A stretch of DNA of 6,323 nucleotides from Candidatus Methanomarinus sp. HR1 (lineage in GTDB: Archaea; Halobacteriota; Methanosarcinia; Methanosarcinales; Methanocomedenaceae): assembly GCA_002926195.1 (NCBI GenBank), contig MZXQ01000057.1, positions 1,231-7,553 on the forward strand, given 5' to 3'. The position numbers were made by a program, and so were the translations under genes. How positions within the stretch are numbered: position 1 is the first letter of the stretch; the number at the start of each line of letters is the position of its first letter. Below are positions 6,115-6,323 of this stretch, in pieces. Under the pieces are notes generated by a model. The model searched no databases. It was given only the letters and a program-made list of their open reading frames with translations, and was not told where the DNA came from.

Positions 6115-6127
6115 TAGATCTCATATT

Positions 6128-6156
6128 GGCTGGATATGATCCGGCCCCTTTTTTTT
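6128..6156 (+). terminator. Intrinsic-type terminator of the ribosomal protein operon
   Basis: GGCTGGAT (6128-6135), loop ATG, ATCCGGCC (6139-6146) forms an eight-pair stem with one U-G pair. Two C bases and eight T bases follow at 6149-6156. In archaea the U-tract itself is the main termination signal, and the stem adds to it or protects the 3' end. It sits 32 bases after the rpl12 stop and between two converging genes, exactly where a terminator is expected. Confidence 0.75.
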
Positions 6157-6173
6157 ATAGTATATCAGGTATA

Positions 6174-6323
6174 TTATTTGCAGATCAACGGGTATTGTGT
6201 TTCATTAAAGACATGTTTCATCAATAATCGTGAATCTAATATATTATTACAACCACTGCCGTCAACATCACCAGCTAATTCATTGATCTGTATACCTTCC
6301 GGATAAAAGGTATATTTTGTTAA
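6174..6323 (-). CDS. C-terminal end of a dockerin-like protein (partial, runs off the right edge)
   Basis: Read on the minus strand from the window edge, the frame is open for 49 codons and stops with TAA (complement of 6174-6176). The peptide begins LTKYTFYPEGIQ and contains GDVDGSGCNNILDSRLLMKHV. This matches a type I dockerin repeat: a 12-residue calcium loop with Asp19, Asp21, Ser23, Gly24, Asn27 and Asp30 at positions 1, 3, 5, 6, 9 and 12, then a helix SRLLMKHVF. Position 8 is Asn, where a hydrophobic residue is usual. Dockerins normally have two such repeats, and only one is visible; the other may lie upstream, outside the window. Such domains dock onto cohesins or act as calcium-folded modules at the C-terminus of secreted or surface proteins. 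The rest of the protein is not visible. The gene converges on rpl12 and is unrelated to the ribosomal operon. The repeat call rests on a single loop. Confidence 0.65.
   Translation of the reverse strand, partial: LTKYTFYPEGIQINELAGDVDGSGCNNILDSRLLMKHVFNETQYPLICK

Noticed and set aside
3998..6193. The 12-base word AGATCAACGGGT at 3998-4009 and again at 6182-6193
   Set aside because: About one 12-base match is expected by chance in a window this size. The second copy lies in the coding end of the dockerin-like gene, and the flanks do not match.

Overview
This window is archaeal chromosomal DNA of the euryarchaeal, Methanosarcinales-like kind. The evidence is the gene set: an archaeal-type D-aminoacyl-tRNA deacylase, tubulin-like FtsZ, a one-helix SecE/Sec61-gamma, a two-domain Spt5/NusG, and archaeal/eukaryotic-type L10 (P0) and L12 (P1) stalk proteins that both end in the GLG-x-LFG tail. 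Promoter-like TATA elements, GGAGG/GGTGAT ribosome binding sites and AT-rich, A-ending codon use fit this. I cannot place it to genus; a methanogen or ANME-type relative is only a guess.

Layout, left to right on the plus strand: dtdA (about 50-1492), ftsZ (1528-2640), secE (2704-2916), spt5/nusG (2929-3402), rpl11 (3457-3927), rpl1 (4045-4686), rpl10/P0 (4688-5722) and rpl12/P1 (5773-6096). An inverted repeat with a T-tract at 6128-6156 closes the block. A gene on the minus strand then enters from the right edge. Only its last 49 codons are visible (6174-6323), and they encode a dockerin-type calcium-loop repeat. The first 49 bases hold a T7 tract at 39-45 and short open frames too small to assign. 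No gene-free stretch exceeds 300 bases.

The genes form a growth and information-processing cluster. DtdA edits D-aminoacyl-tRNAs and FtsZ builds the division ring. SecE belongs to the translocon and Spt5 clamps RNA polymerase. L11, L1, L10 and L12 build the GTPase-associated centre, the L1 stalk and the factor-recruiting stalk of the large subunit. Transcription probably comes in blocks: dtdA-ftsZ from upstream, a TATA element before secE that implies a nearly leaderless message, and a separate promoter with a roughly 60-base leader before rpl1-rpl10-rpl12. The last arrangement parallels the L1-L10-L12 operon of Methanococcus, which L1 autoregulates.

Most of the window is a conserved housekeeping region and I see no novel multi-gene system. 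The points worth a second look are the start of dtdA (a strong ribosome binding site followed only by ATA codons), the DtdA C-terminal extension with a tRNase Z-like motif, an A9 run at the junction of its two parts, the rpl1 leader, and the dockerin-tailed partial gene.
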